Of a stretch of DNA of 52,029 nt, positions 36,324 to 45,098 are shown in pieces. The translations under genes were made by a program, and so were the position numbers. The notes under the pieces are model-generated. The model saw only the letters and a list, made by a program, of their open reading frames with translations. It had not been told where the DNA came from and made no database searches. Position 1 is the stretch's first letter. Every line of letters begins with the position of its first letter. This DNA is from Isosphaera sp. (GTDB taxonomy: Bacteria > Planctomycetota > Planctomycetia > Gemmatales > Gemmataceae): NCBI GenBank assembly GCA_013822345.1, contig PNKH01000051.1, positions 1 through 52,029 on the forward strand. The letters run 5' to 3'.

Positions 36324-38093
36324 TCACACCTCCAACCCGACCGCCCGCATCAGGGCCAGCCCGTTCCCGTGCGGCACCACCCCCGGCCGCATCGTGTAGT
36401 CGAACCGCGGCTCGCCGCCGGCGAACCCGTCGCAGAAGTGGACGTTCACCGTCCCCGGCAGCCGGTCGGCGACCGCGGTGAGCGTCAGGTCGTGGGTGGT
36501 GACGAACCCGACCGCCCCGGCTGCGGCCAGCGCCCGCACCACCCCCTCGGCCCCGGCCACCCGGTCGGCCGAGTTCGTCCCGGAGAACAGCTCGTCGAGC
36601 AGGAACAGGAGCGGCGGCCCGCCGGCCGTCGCGATGTCGAGGAGTTGGCGGACCTTGGTCACCTCGGCGAAGAACCGCGACCGCCCGGCCTGGAGCGAGT
36701 CCTGCACCCGCATCGTCGCCCCGACCGCGACCGGGGTGAGGGCCAGGCTCACCGCCCGGACCACCCCGCCGGCGAGGGCGAGCACCGCGTTCACCCCGAC
36801 CGCCCGCAGCAGCGTACTCTTCCCCGACATGTTCGACCCGCTGACGAGCAGCACCCGCGGGCCGCCGGCGCCGAGGGTGACGTCGTTCCGGACGCACCGG
36901 TCGGCCGGGATCAGCGGGTGACCGACGCCGACCGCGACGACGCGGACCGGCCCCGCCTCGACCGTCGGGAACACGTCGGCGGGGTTCTCGAACGCGTACC
37001 CGGCGAGCGACGACAGGGCCTCCGCCTCGCCGACCGCCCGCACCCACCGCCCGACCGCCGGCCCGGACCGCCCCCGCCACGCCTCCAGCTTGAACGCGAA
37101 CCGCACGCCCCACATCCGCAGGAGCGCGACCGGCATGAACAGCGGGTTGCGGCGGCCGTCGTACCACCCGAGGAGGTTCCGCAGTTCGCGGATCTGGGCC
37201 GACGCCGGCAGCCCCCCGGCCGCCATCGCGGCCTGCAGTTCCCGCAGCCGGGCCGCCGCGAACGTCTCGCGCTCCAGCCGGGCGAGGACGGCTTCGAGCA
37301 GCGACAGGTCGCGGGCGGCCCGGTCGAGCGGGGCGAGGACCCGCCGCGCCCACGGCAGCAGTGGCACCGCGATCACGAGCGACGGCAGGCCGAACAGGAG
37401 CACCGGCAGGGCGGTGATGTCGGCGAACAGCCACCCGACCGCCGCCAGGACGTTCGCCCACCCGAGCACCTCGACCGCCCACCGCTTCCACCCCGGGACC
37501 GCCGCGACCGGCGCCGCACCCCACTCGGCGAGGCCGCGGTAGTCGGCTGCCGGGACATCGGACCCCGCGACCGCCACCGCCTCGCGCAGGTCGAGCCGCG
37601 GGGCGAGGTCGGCGACCGCCTCCTGCCGGGCCTTCACCTCCGCCGGGTCGGCGCCGGCGAGCAGCCACGCGGCGAGCGTGTCCTCGCCGACCCGGGTGCG
37701 GCAGGCGGTCAGCCGCTGGAACACCGACCCGGGGCCGAACAGGTCGAGGTCGGCGGCGTACGGGTGGGCGTCGTCCGCGAACCGGGCGCCGTCCGCGGCC
37801 CCGCCCGGCTTGCCGGCGAGCCGGTCCAGCCCGCCGGCGTAGAACCCGGCCGCCCGGTCCGCCCACGCCTTCCGCCCGCGGGTCATCTCGAACTTCGCCA
37901 CCAGGTACAGGAACCCGGACAGCGGCAGCAGCGAGACCCACGGCGGCAGGAGGGTGGTGCCGAACCCGACCCCGGCGGTCGCGACGGCGAGGAGAAATGC
38001 GACCAGGCGGGCGGTGCTGAGCCGGTCGAGGCGGGCGGCGAGCGCCGCGGCCGTCGCCCGGCGGGCGGACATGCGGTCGGCGTACACCGACAT
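36324..38093 (-). CDS. membrane-associated MutS-like ATPase
   Basis: This is a 589-residue protein from ATG 38093; the frame upstream belongs to palindrome P3. It has a short N-terminus, two predicted membrane helices (about residues 29-65: LVAFLLAVATAGVGFGTT, then WVSLLPLSGFLYLVA), and a further hydrophobic pair at about 210-250. The C-terminal MutS domain V carries Walker A GSNMSGKST, Walker B LLFLLDELFSGTNS and the TTHDLTLTAVADRL motif. The mismatch-recognition and connector domains of MutS are missing. It is therefore a membrane MutS-family ATPase of unknown role, not the canonical repair protein. This architecture is seen in planctomycetes and Bacteroidetes. Confidence 0.85.
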   Translation of the reverse strand: MSVYADRMSARRATAAALAARLDRLSTARLVAFLLAVATAGVGFGTTLLPPWVSLLPLSGFLYLVAKFEMTRGRKAWADRAAGFYAGGLDRLAGKPGGAADGARFADDAHPYAADLDLFGPGSVFQRLTACRTRVGEDTLAAWLLAGADPAEVKARQEAVADLAPRLDLREAVAVAGSDVPAADYRGLAEWGAAPVAAVPGWKRWAVEVLGWANVLAAVGWLFADITALPVLLFGLPSLVIAVPLLPWARRVLAPLDRAARDLSLLEAVLARLERETFAAARLRELQAAMAAGGLPASAQIRELRNLLGWYDGRRNPLFMPVALLRMWGVRFAFKLEAWRGRSGPAVGRWVRAVGEAEALSSLAGYAFENPADVFPTVEAGPVRVVAVGVGHPLIPADRCVRNDVTLGAGGPRVLLVSGSNMSGKSTLLRAVGVNAVLALAGGVVRAVSLALTPVAVGATMRVQDSLQAGRSRFFAEVTKVRQLLDIATAGGPPLLFLLDELFSGTNSADRVAGAEGVVRALAAAGAVGFVTTHDLTLTAVADRLPGTVNVHFCDGFAGGEPRFDYTMRPGVVPHGNGLALMRAVGLEV

Positions 38094-38140
38094 CGGGGAG
38101 GGGGATTCGGGCACGATGGGTTCCGGTGCGGGTCGTGGGG

Positions 38141-38254
38141 CCCGTAGGGTGCCGTCTAGGGTCGCGCTTCGCGACCCGACGACGCACCGCCCCCAGGTTT
38201 GCGCGGCGGGTGGTGCGTCGTCGCTCGAAGACTCGCTCGACGGCACCCTACGGG
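38141..38254. repeat. GTAG-bounded palindrome P3
   Basis: Perfect 16 bp outer arms at 38141-38156 and 38239-38254 contain GTAGGGTGCC and GGCACCCTAC. The inner part shares a 26-base stretch with P1 (from GGTGCGTCGTCG onward). The TAG stop of the epimerase gene (38248-38250, minus strand) lies in the right arm. It separates the MutS-like and epimerase genes. Confidence 0.9.
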
Positions 38255-39255
38255 CCCCCAGGCACGCCCTTGTACCACTCCGTCGCCTGCTTCATCCCCT
38301 CGTCGAACAGCACCCGTGGGCTGTACCCGAGCCTGGTCCGGGCCTTGGCGATCGAGAAGTCGAGGTTCAGTCCGGCGAACTTGAGCTGGGCCTGGGTGAT
38401 CCGCGGCGGGTGCGGCTTCCCCTTCTTCCGGAACACGCTCTCCCGCCAGTTCGCCATGAACCGGGCCAGCCACACCGGGACCGACGGGAACCCCTTCGGT
38501 CGCTTCAGCCCGAGGCCGTCGGCGACCGCGTCGAAGAACCGCCGCTTGCTCACGAACTCCCCGTCGGTCACGTTGAACACCTCGCCGACCGCGGCCGGGC
38601 TGTCGATCGCCAAGAGGACGGCGTCCGCCAGGTTGCCGACGAAGGTGGTGTTCAGGGCGTACTTCCCGCGGGCGATCAGGATGACGCTCCGCTCCCGCAG
38701 CCGGTCGGCGAGGCGCGGCAGGATGCTCCGGTCGCGCGGGCCGTACACGAACCCGGGCCGGAGCACCGTGACCGGCACCTGCTGCTTCCGGTGGTACTGG
38801 AGGGCGAGCCGCTCGGCCTCGACCTTCGACTGCGTGTACCCGTCGATGTGGCGGTCCGGGAGCGGCTCGGTCTCGTCGGTCGCGTGGTGGTGGCGGGCCT
38901 CGTAGACGCCGAGCGTGCTGACGTGGACGAACCGGTGCAGCGGCTTCCCGAGGGTGGCGTCGAGCAGCGCCCGCAGCCCCTCGACGTTCACCTTGCGGTA
39001 CTCGTCCACCGGCCCCCAGTCGCCGACCTTCGCGGCACAATGTACCACGACACCGACGCCGTCCAAGGCCGGGCCGAGCGACGCCGGGTCGGCCAGGTCG
39101 CCGCGGACGACCGTCGCCCCGAGTTGCTCGAGGAACGACGTGTCGGCACCGGGCCGGGCGAGGGCGCGGACGGCGTCCCCGCGGCGGGCGAGCGCCACGG
39201 CGACGTGCGACCCGACGAACCCGGTGGCCCCGGTGACCAGGACGGTGTGCGGCAT
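38248..39255 (-). CDS. NAD-dependent epimerase/dehydratase (extended SDR)
   Basis: This is a 335-residue protein from ATG 39255. The Rossmann fold starts VLVTGATGFVGSHVAVALAR (GxxGxxG). The catalytic Tyr-x-x-x-Lys is in DGYTQSKVEAERLALQYHRK, the Ser lies in FVHVSTLGVYE, and PGFVYGPRD gives the family's C-terminal substrate-pocket motif. Such enzymes modify nucleotide sugars or are 3-beta-hydroxysteroid-dehydrogenase-like. The WLARFMANW and late basic region favour a lipid- or membrane-associated substrate in the latter group. Its TAG stop is in palindrome P3. Divergent from the DUF1501 gene. Confidence 0.85.
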   Translation of the reverse strand: MPHTVLVTGATGFVGSHVAVALARRGDAVRALARPGADTSFLEQLGATVVRGDLADPASLGPALDGVGVVVHCAAKVGDWGPVDEYRKVNVEGLRALLDATLGKPLHRFVHVSTLGVYEARHHHATDETEPLPDRHIDGYTQSKVEAERLALQYHRKQQVPVTVLRPGFVYGPRDRSILPRLADRLRERSVILIARGKYALNTTFVGNLADAVLLAIDSPAAVGEVFNVTDGEFVSKRRFFDAVADGLGLKRPKGFPSVPVWLARFMANWRESVFRKKGKPHPPRITQAQLKFAGLNLDFSIAKARTRLGYSPRVLFDEGMKQATEWYKGVPGGP

Positions 39256-39310
39256 CGGGTTGTTGTCGGGGGAACGGCGGGCGGCGACAAGCCCGGGGCC
39301 GTCCCTGGCT

Positions 39311-39375
39311 CCGGTGGGGCAGGCATTCCTGCCTGCCAAGTGAAGCCCGGCAGGCAGGAATGCCTGCCCCACCGG
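39311..39375. repeat. palindrome P7 (GGGGCAGGCATTCCTGCC family)
   Basis: Perfect 27 bp inverted arms at 39311-39337 and 39349-39375, with an 11-base loop, lie between the divergent epimerase and DUF1501 genes. Each arm itself contains the near-palindrome GGCAGGCA. It sits just upstream of the promoter at 39400-39427. Confidence 0.93.
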
Positions 39376-39399
39376 ACACTGACCTATCGCGGACGGTGG

Positions 39400-39427
39400 T
39401 TGCATCCGCGGGGCAGCGGGGTACGAT
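39400..39427 (+). promoter_or_regulatory. predicted promoter of the DUF1501 gene
   Basis: TTGCAT (39400-39405) and TACGAT (39422-39427) with a 16-base spacer lie 30 bases before ATG 39457. The same GGGTACGATGG box precedes the methyltransferase gene at about 28964-28974. Confidence 0.5.
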
Positions 39428-39456
39428 GGCGGGCACGCCACCACCGGGGATGTGTC

Positions 39457-40539
39457 ATGTCGAAGCCGACCCGCCGCGAGTTCCTGTCCGCCACCGCCGC
39501 CGGGGCCGCCGCGCTGGCGGTCCCGTCCGCGGGGGCCGCCCGCCCCCCGCTCGGGACGGCGAAGTCGTGCATCTTCGTCAACCTCGTCGGCGGCCCGGCC
39601 CACCTCGACACGTTCGACCCGAAGCCGGACGCCCCGGCGGAGGTGCGCGGGCCGTTCCGCCCGATCCGGACGAAGGTGCCGGGCGTCCATCTGAGCGAGC
39701 TGTTCCCGAAGCTCGCCGGGCTGACGGACAAGTTCAGCCTGGTGCGGTCGATGCACCACACCGCCCCGCCGATCCACGAGGCCGGGTTCCAGCTGCTGAA
39801 CACCGGCCGGCTGTTCCGCGACGGCCCCGAGTGGCCGAGCATCGGGGCGGTGGTGGCCCGGCTGTTCGGGGAGCAGGACCGGTGCCCGCCGTGGTGGCAC
39901 TTCTCCGGCGGCGAGGTGACGACCGGCGTGAGCGTGAGTCACGGCCAGGGGCGCGGGTTCCTCGAACTCCCGGACTACCACCCGTGCCGGCCGTCCGCGG
40001 CGGGGGTGAACTTCGGCATCGCGCGTGAGTGCGCGACCGCGGTCGTAGGCTCCGGCGCCCGGTTCGTCACCGTCAACCAGTTCTCGACCGTGTTCGACTC
40101 GCCGTCGTGGGACTGCCACGCGGACGGCGGGTCGCTCCGCACCGACCTGGCCGACATCCGCGACACCGTCGCCCCGTCCTTCGACACCGCGTTCGCCGCC
40201 CTCCTCACCGACCTCGACGAGCGCGGCCTGCTCGACACCACCCTGGTCGTCGCCACCGGGGAGTTCGGCCGCACCCCGCGGCTGAACTCGAACGGCGGCC
40301 GCGACCACTGGGCCGGGGCGTGGACGGCGCTGGTCGCCGGCGGCGGGGTGAAGGGCGGCCGCGTCGTCGGCCGGACCGACGCGAAGGGGACCGAGCCGAC
40401 CGACCGGCCGGTGGCGCCGCAGGAGTTGGTGGCGACGGTGTTCCACGCCCTCGGGGTGCCGCCGGACGCGACCATCCCCGGCCCGGACGGCACCCCGGTC
40501 GCGGTGTACCCCGGCCGGCCGGTGGCGGAACTGTTCTGA
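39457..40539 (+). CDS. Tat-exported DUF1501 (sulfatase-like fold) protein
   Basis: This is a 360-residue protein from ATG 39457. The N-terminus is a twin-arginine signal (SKPTRREFLSATAAGAAALA). The DUF1501 landmarks follow: FVNLVGGPAHLDTFDPKPDA, then LVRSMHHTAPPIHEAGFQLL, then TLVVATGEFGRTPRLNSNGG and GRDHWAGAWTALVAGGGVKG. DUF1501 proteins share the alkaline phosphatase fold and often pair with DUF1549/DUF1553 genes in planctomycetes; no such partner is next to this one. It probably acts in the periplasm with metal at the Asp/His sites. A small hairpin (40564-40582) follows. Confidence 0.9.
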   Translation: MSKPTRREFLSATAAGAAALAVPSAGAARPPLGTAKSCIFVNLVGGPAHLDTFDPKPDAPAEVRGPFRPIRTKVPGVHLSELFPKLAGLTDKFSLVRSMHHTAPPIHEAGFQLLNTGRLFRDGPEWPSIGAVVARLFGEQDRCPPWWHFSGGEVTTGVSVSHGQGRGFLELPDYHPCRPSAAGVNFGIARECATAVVGSGARFVTVNQFSTVFDSPSWDCHADGGSLRTDLADIRDTVAPSFDTAFAALLTDLDERGLLDTTLVVATGEFGRTPRLNSNGGRDHWAGAWTALVAGGGVKGGRVVGRTDAKGTEPTDRPVAPQELVATVFHALGVPPDATIPGPDGTPVAVYPGRPVAELF

Positions 40540-40602
40540 GCACCGAAGGTGCGCCCTCCCTCAGCCCAGGCCACCGGCCTGGGTCCCACGTCCGGAGACG
40601 CC

Positions 40603-42942
40603 ATGCGCCCGTCCCCCTTCCCCCGGCGCGGTCTTCTCTCCGCGCTGGCCGCGGCCGTGTGGCTCACCCCGGCCCCCGCCGCCGAGCTGCCCGGCACCAA
40701 GCCGCTGACCGCCGACGGCGACCTGGCGGCGAAGATGGTCGCAGGGATGCACGCCTACCTCGACCGCGCCCTCGCCGAGAACGCCGCCAAGCTGTGGGAC
40801 CGGTCGCGGACGTTCCCGAAGGGCGACGCCGAGCGGGCCAAGGAGATCGACGCCCGGCGGGCGTGGCTGCGGAAGGTGCTCGGGGCCGCGGACCAGCGCC
40901 TGCCGCCGCGGATGGAGTACGCCGGCGGGCCGGACGAGCCGTCTGTCGTGTTCGACGCCCCGACCTACACCGTCTCGGCGGTGCGGTGGGCGGCGCTGCC
41001 GGGGATCGACGGCGAGGGGTTGCTGTTCGAGCCGAAGGGCAAGGCGGCGGCGAACGTGGTCGCGGTCCCGGACCCGGCGTGGACCCCCGAGGTGTTCGCC
41101 GGCGTCCACCCCGGCGGCAAGCGGATGACCGCCGAGGAGGAGAACGGCCGGCTGGCGAAGGGGCTGGGGGTGCTGCCCGTCCTCCAGATCCCGCGGCGGC
41201 TCGCGGAGAACGGCTGCCGCGTCGTCGTGCCGGTGCTGATCGACCGGAACGACGACCTGTCCGCGAACCCGAAGCTCGGGAGGGCCACGAACCAGACGCA
41301 CCGCGAGTTCGTCCATCGGATGGCCTACGAGATGGGCCGGACGCTGCTCGGGTACGAGGTGCAGAAGGTGCTGGCGGCCGCCGACTGGCTCGCGGCGAAG
41401 GACGAGGCCCCGCTGGCGGTGTGGGGGGTGAGCGAGGGCGGGCTGGTCGCGCTCCTCGCCGCCCAGTGCGAGCCGCGGTTCAAGTACGCGGTGTTGAGCG
41501 GGTACTTCGCCAACTTCTACGAGGTGTGGAAGGGGCCGCTGTACCACAACGTCTGGGACCTCTACACCGGCCCGTCGCACGCCCTCGTCGGCCACCTCCT
41601 GACCGACACGGTGATGATCCGTCACGACGTCCACCCGGTCGGCATCCTGGAGCCGGTCGAGCGGCCCGGGCGCAAGGGGGCGGCACCCGGCGGCGTGCCC
41701 GGCCCTTACCCCGGGAAGAGCCACACGTACCCGGTCGGCGGGGGGGACGCGGAGGCGCGGCGCGGGCACGAGGCGCTGGTGAAGGCCGCCGAAGAGAAGC
41801 CCGAACCCGAGCGGCTGTTCTGGCGCGTCGCCCTCGACTCGGCGAAGGACAAACTCGCCGCCGCGACCGCCCCGGTCGACGCCCGCAAGACGTTCGACCC
41901 GGCCGCCCGGCACAAGCGGCAGTTCGACCAACTCGTCGCCCACGTCCAGAAGCTGTGGCGCGACTCCGAGTTCGTCCGGAAGGAGTTCTGGAAGAAGGCC
42001 GACGCCACGTCGCCGGAGGCGTGGGAGAAGTCGTGCGACGGGTACCGCGACTACTTCCACACCGAGGTGATCGGCAAGCTCCCCGAACCCACGATCCCGC
42101 TCAACCCGCGCTCCCGCCAGGTCTACGACGAGAAGACGTGGACCGGTCACGAGGTGATGCTCGACGTGTACCCCGACGTGTATGCGTACGGCATCCTACT
42201 GATGCCGAAGGACCTGAAGCCCGGTGAGAAGCGGCCTGTCGTGGTGTGTCAGCACGGCCTCGAAGGAACGCCGCGGAGCACCATCGACCCCGAGAAGCGC
42301 GTCGTCTACAACGAGTTCTCGCGCAAGCTCGTCGAGCTCGGCTACATCGTCTACGCCCCGCAGAACCCGTACTACGGCGAGAACGAGTTCCGCCAGCTCA
42401 ACCGCAAGGCGAACCCGCTGAAGCTCAGCCTCTTCAGCTTCATCATTCGCCAGCACCAGCGGACTCTCGACTGGCTCGAAACCCTCCCGAACGTGGACCC
42501 GAAGCGGATCGCGTTCTACGGCCTCTCGTACGGCGGGAAGACGGCGATGCGGGTCCCGGCGGTCGAGAAGCGCTACTGCCTCTCCATCTGCTCCGGCGAC
42601 TTCAACGAGTGGGTCGGCAAGATCGTGTCCGTCGATCTCGACCGCGGCTACATGTGGACGCGCGAGTACGAGATGTACGAGTTCGACCTCGGCCACACGT
42701 TCAACTACGCCGAGATGGCGTACCTCATCGCCCCCCGGCCGTTCATGGTCGAGCGCGGGCACGACGACGGCGTCGGCACGGACGAGATGGTCGCCTACGA
42801 GTACGCCAAGGTGCGGTACCTGTACGCGAACCGGCTGAAGCTCCCGGCCCGCACGGCGATCGAGTTCTTCCCTGGCGGGCACCAGGTCAACGCGAAGGGG
42901 ACGTTCGCGTTCCTCAAGCAGCACCTCGGGTTCCCGAAGTAG
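40603..42942 (+). CDS. secreted double alpha/beta-hydrolase (acetyl xylan esterase/dienelactone hydrolase-like)
   Basis: This is a 779-residue protein from ATG 40603, with a signal peptide (RRGLLSALAAAVWLTPAPAA). It carries two hydrolase-like halves, each with a nucleophile elbow: GVSEGG in the first (AVWGVSEGGLVALLAAQ) and GLSYGG in the second (IAFYGLSYGGKTAMRVPAVE). VVVCQHGLEGTPR gives the oxyanion region of the second, and its end MVERGHDDGVGTDE and FFPGGHQVN supply Asp and His. The first half lacks an equally clear His, so it may be non-catalytic. It likely removes esters from polysaccharides in the periplasm. It follows the DUF1501 gene in the same direction. Confidence 0.8.
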   Translation: MRPSPFPRRGLLSALAAAVWLTPAPAAELPGTKPLTADGDLAAKMVAGMHAYLDRALAENAAKLWDRSRTFPKGDAERAKEIDARRAWLRKVLGAADQRLPPRMEYAGGPDEPSVVFDAPTYTVSAVRWAALPGIDGEGLLFEPKGKAAANVVAVPDPAWTPEVFAGVHPGGKRMTAEEENGRLAKGLGVLPVLQIPRRLAENGCRVVVPVLIDRNDDLSANPKLGRATNQTHREFVHRMAYEMGRTLLGYEVQKVLAAADWLAAKDEAPLAVWGVSEGGLVALLAAQCEPRFKYAVLSGYFANFYEVWKGPLYHNVWDLYTGPSHALVGHLLTDTVMIRHDVHPVGILEPVERPGRKGAAPGGVPGPYPGKSHTYPVGGGDAEARRGHEALVKAAEEKPEPERLFWRVALDSAKDKLAAATAPVDARKTFDPAARHKRQFDQLVAHVQKLWRDSEFVRKEFWKKADATSPEAWEKSCDGYRDYFHTEVIGKLPEPTIPLNPRSRQVYDEKTWTGHEVMLDVYPDVYAYGILLMPKDLKPGEKRPVVVCQHGLEGTPRSTIDPEKRVVYNEFSRKLVELGYIVYAPQNPYYGENEFRQLNRKANPLKLSLFSFIIRQHQRTLDWLETLPNVDPKRIAFYGLSYGGKTAMRVPAVEKRYCLSICSGDFNEWVGKIVSVDLDRGYMWTREYEMYEFDLGHTFNYAEMAYLIAPRPFMVERGHDDGVGTDEMVAYEYAKVRYLYANRLKLPARTAIEFFPGGHQVNAKGTFAFLKQHLGFPK

Positions 42943-42948
42943 CGGGCG

Positions 42949-43593
42949 TCAGCCGTCGCCCGCCGGCTTCTCGAACCGGTGCCGGATCACCCGCGCCGGC
43001 ACCCCGGCGGCGACCACGTTGTCCGGCAGCGGCCTCGTCACCACCGCCCCGGCCGCGACCACCGTCCCCCTCCCCACGTCGGCCATCACGATCGCCCCGG
43101 TCCCGACCCACGCCCCGGCCCCGACCGTCACCACCGTCCGCTCTCCGCCCTGCTCCCGGATCGGCCGGTCCGGGTCGTCGAAGGCGTGCGTCTTCCCGCC
43201 GGACGGGATCTGTACCCCCGGGCCGAGCAGCACGTCCCGCTCCAAGCGGACCAGGCCGAGCCCGCACCGCGGGCCGACGTACACGTTCTCCCCCAGCACC
43301 GCCCCGGTCTGCGAGAACAGCGTCCCGAACTCGACCGTCGCGGTGTGGTGGAACCCGGCCAGGACCCGGCCGAGGAACGCCCGCCGGAGGTACTGCCCGG
43401 TCACCCCGGGGAGCATCGAGAGCAACTGCGACGCCCCCTCCAGGGCCCGGTTCCGGCCGACCAGGGCCGAGTTCAGGACGTACCCGAGCAGCACCGGGGA
43501 GACGGCGGCGAGGGCGGCGAGGCGGGCGGCGGCCTTCGCCAGCTGCTTCGCGCGGGACGGGCGGGGCGAACCGGGGGGGTCTGTCGGGAGCAT
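42949..43593 (-). CDS. left-handed beta-helix acyltransferase (hexapeptide repeat)
   Basis: This is a 214-residue protein from ATG 43593; upstream extension has no start signal. An N-terminal hydrophobic helix (ARLAALAAVSPVLLGYVL) precedes hexapeptide turns such as GTLFSQTGAVLGENVYVGPR, CGLGLVRLERDVLLGPGVQI, and the closing VVTVGAGAWVGTGAIVMADV, GRGTVVAAGAVVTRPLPDNV and VVAAGVPARVIRH, typical of maltose/serine O-acetyltransferase-like enzymes. It likely acetylates a sugar or lipid precursor on the cytoplasmic face. It converges with the hydrolase gene (6 bases between stops). Confidence 0.88.
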   Translation of the reverse strand: MLPTDPPGSPRPSRAKQLAKAAARLAALAAVSPVLLGYVLNSALVGRNRALEGASQLLSMLPGVTGQYLRRAFLGRVLAGFHHTATVEFGTLFSQTGAVLGENVYVGPRCGLGLVRLERDVLLGPGVQIPSGGKTHAFDDPDRPIREQGGERTVVTVGAGAWVGTGAIVMADVGRGTVVAAGAVVTRPLPDNVVAAGVPARVIRHRFEKPAGDG

Positions 43594-43754
43594 GTGCGTT
43601 CGCGGCCGGGCCGGGCGGGGCGGTACGGTTCGTGATACGGACCGGGGGTCGGAATGCGCGGGACCCGCGAACCCGGACGGGTTACACTGGTATGAACCAC
43701 CGCTCGTCGGCCGGCCCCCGCCGGCCCCGGCCACACCCCACGGGCGCCCATCCC

Positions 43755-45047
43755 GTGAACGACCCGGTCATTTCCCGATTCGCCGAGGCGTGCGGCGCGA
43801 CCGCCCCGCTGGACCTGCGCGTCGACCTGGCGGACGGCAAGGTGCTGGCCGAGGGGTCGGTCCCGATGCCGTTCGCCCTGGTCGGCCAGGACGACGCCTG
43901 CGACGTCACCCTGACGGACGCCGAGGTCGACCCCCGGCACGCGTGGCTGCAGGCGGTCGGCGGGCGGGTGTTCGCGGTCGACCTGGGCGGCCGGGCCGGG
44001 CTCGGGTGGCCGGGCGGGGCGGCCGGGTCCGGGTGGCTCGACCCGGACACCCCGCTCCGGATCGGCCCGTTCCACCTCCGCCTGCGGGCCCCGGTGTCCG
44101 CCCGCCCGGCCCCGTCCGCCCCCGACCCGCTCCGCCCGGACCCGGCCGGGGCCCGGGCCCGGCCGGCCGTCACCCTGGAGTTCCGGAACGGGAAGCGGGC
44201 CCGGGACCGGTGGGAGGTGAACCGCCCCCTGACCCTGGTCGGGCGGGCCCCGGACTGCAAGGTCCGGCTGGCCGCGGACGACGTGGCGGCGTACCACTGC
44301 GGGCTGGTCCTGACCCCGGCCGGGCTGTGGGTGGTCGACCTGTCCGGGCACGGTGTGGTGGTGAACGGGGAGCGGATGCGGGTGTCCCCGGTCGGGCCGG
44401 CGGCCGAGCTGTGGGTCGGGCGGTTCCTGATCGGGGCCCAGTACCACCACCGGGCGACCCCCCGCACCCCAACCCCCGGCCCGCCCCCGCCCCCGCCCCC
44501 GCCCGCCCCGCACCACCCGGCCGACGACGAGGTCCCGCTCGGGGTGTCCCCGCCGCCCGACCCGGCGTCCGGGCTGCCGGGGTCGCACATCCTGGCCGAC
44601 GACTTCTGGCGGTGGGCCCGGGGGTCCGAGGGCCCGGTCTCCCACCCGGTCCTGGTGGCCGAGTCCGGGGCCCTGACCCCGCCCCCCGCGGCCGCCGACC
44701 CGCCGCCCGGGCCGGGGTCGGAGGCGGCGGCGCTGGTCCGCCGGCTGGCCGAGCTCGACGCCGGGGCGGTCGAGGCGGCCCGCCAGGCGGTGGCCGTGCT
44801 CGGGCGGCTGTTCGCCGGGCTCGGGCCGGACCGCGCGCCGGCGGCCCGGGCCGAGCTGGACCGGCTCCTCGAGCTGGGGGCGGAGCTGACCGCCCTGCTC
44901 GGGGAGGTGGCCGACCGGGCGGGCGGGACGCCGAACCCGGCCGACTGGGCGGCCGGCCGGATGGCCGCCATCCGGCGGGAGCGGCGGGCCCGGTGGCAGG
45001 CCCTCGCCGCGCTGTTCGCACCGCCGCCGGACCCGCCCGCCCCGTAG
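43755..45047 (+). CDS. protein with two FHA domains
   Basis: This is a 430-residue protein from GTG 43755. A promoter-like TACACT at 43683-43688 makes the earlier ATG at 43692 unlikely as the start, because transcription would begin about there. FHA domain 1 spans about residues 20-110 (PFALVGQDDACDVTLTDAEV, DPRHAWLQ). FHA domain 2 spans about 138-230 (LTLVGRAPDCKVRLAADDVA, YHCGLVL). A long proline run follows (about 235-260), then a helical C-terminus with ARAELDRLLELGAELTALLG. FHA domains bind phosphothreonine peptides, so it probably reads Ser/Thr kinase signals. Its TAG stop is in palindrome P4. Confidence 0.85.
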   Translation: MNDPVISRFAEACGATAPLDLRVDLADGKVLAEGSVPMPFALVGQDDACDVTLTDAEVDPRHAWLQAVGGRVFAVDLGGRAGLGWPGGAAGSGWLDPDTPLRIGPFHLRLRAPVSARPAPSAPDPLRPDPAGARARPAVTLEFRNGKRARDRWEVNRPLTLVGRAPDCKVRLAADDVAAYHCGLVLTPAGLWVVDLSGHGVVVNGERMRVSPVGPAAELWVGRFLIGAQYHHRATPRTPTPGPPPPPPPPAPHHPADDEVPLGVSPPPDPASGLPGSHILADDFWRWARGSEGPVSHPVLVAESGALTPPPAAADPPPGPGSEAAALVRRLAELDAGAVEAARQAVAVLGRLFAGLGPDRAPAARAELDRLLELGAELTALLGEVADRAGGTPNPADWAAGRMAAIRRERRARWQALAALFAPPPDPPAP

Positions 45048-45098
45048 GGCACGCACCGCGTGCCGTCTCCGCCGCACGGCACGCGGTGCGTGCCCTAC
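45044..45098. terminator. palindrome P4, GTAG-bounded, holding the stop codons of two convergent genes
   Basis: Perfect 23 bp inverted arms at 45044-45066 and 45076-45098 start GTAGGGCACG and end CGTGCCCTAC, with a 9-base loop. The TAG stop of the FHA gene is 45045-45047 and the TAG stop of purC is 45095-45097 on the other strand, one inside each arm. It would act as a bidirectional terminator. Confidence 0.95.

Noticed and set aside
34816-38187. 1123-residue open frame on the minus strand across xylA and the MutS-like gene
   Set aside because: Arg/Gly/Pro-rich shadow; xylA on the plus strand and the MutS-like gene in another minus frame explain the coding signal.
43692-43754. ATG 43692 as start of the FHA protein
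   Set aside because: A TACACT box at 43683-43688 places transcription start at about this codon, leaving no leader; the encoded residues are a low-complexity Arg/Pro stretch, so GTG 43755 is preferred.
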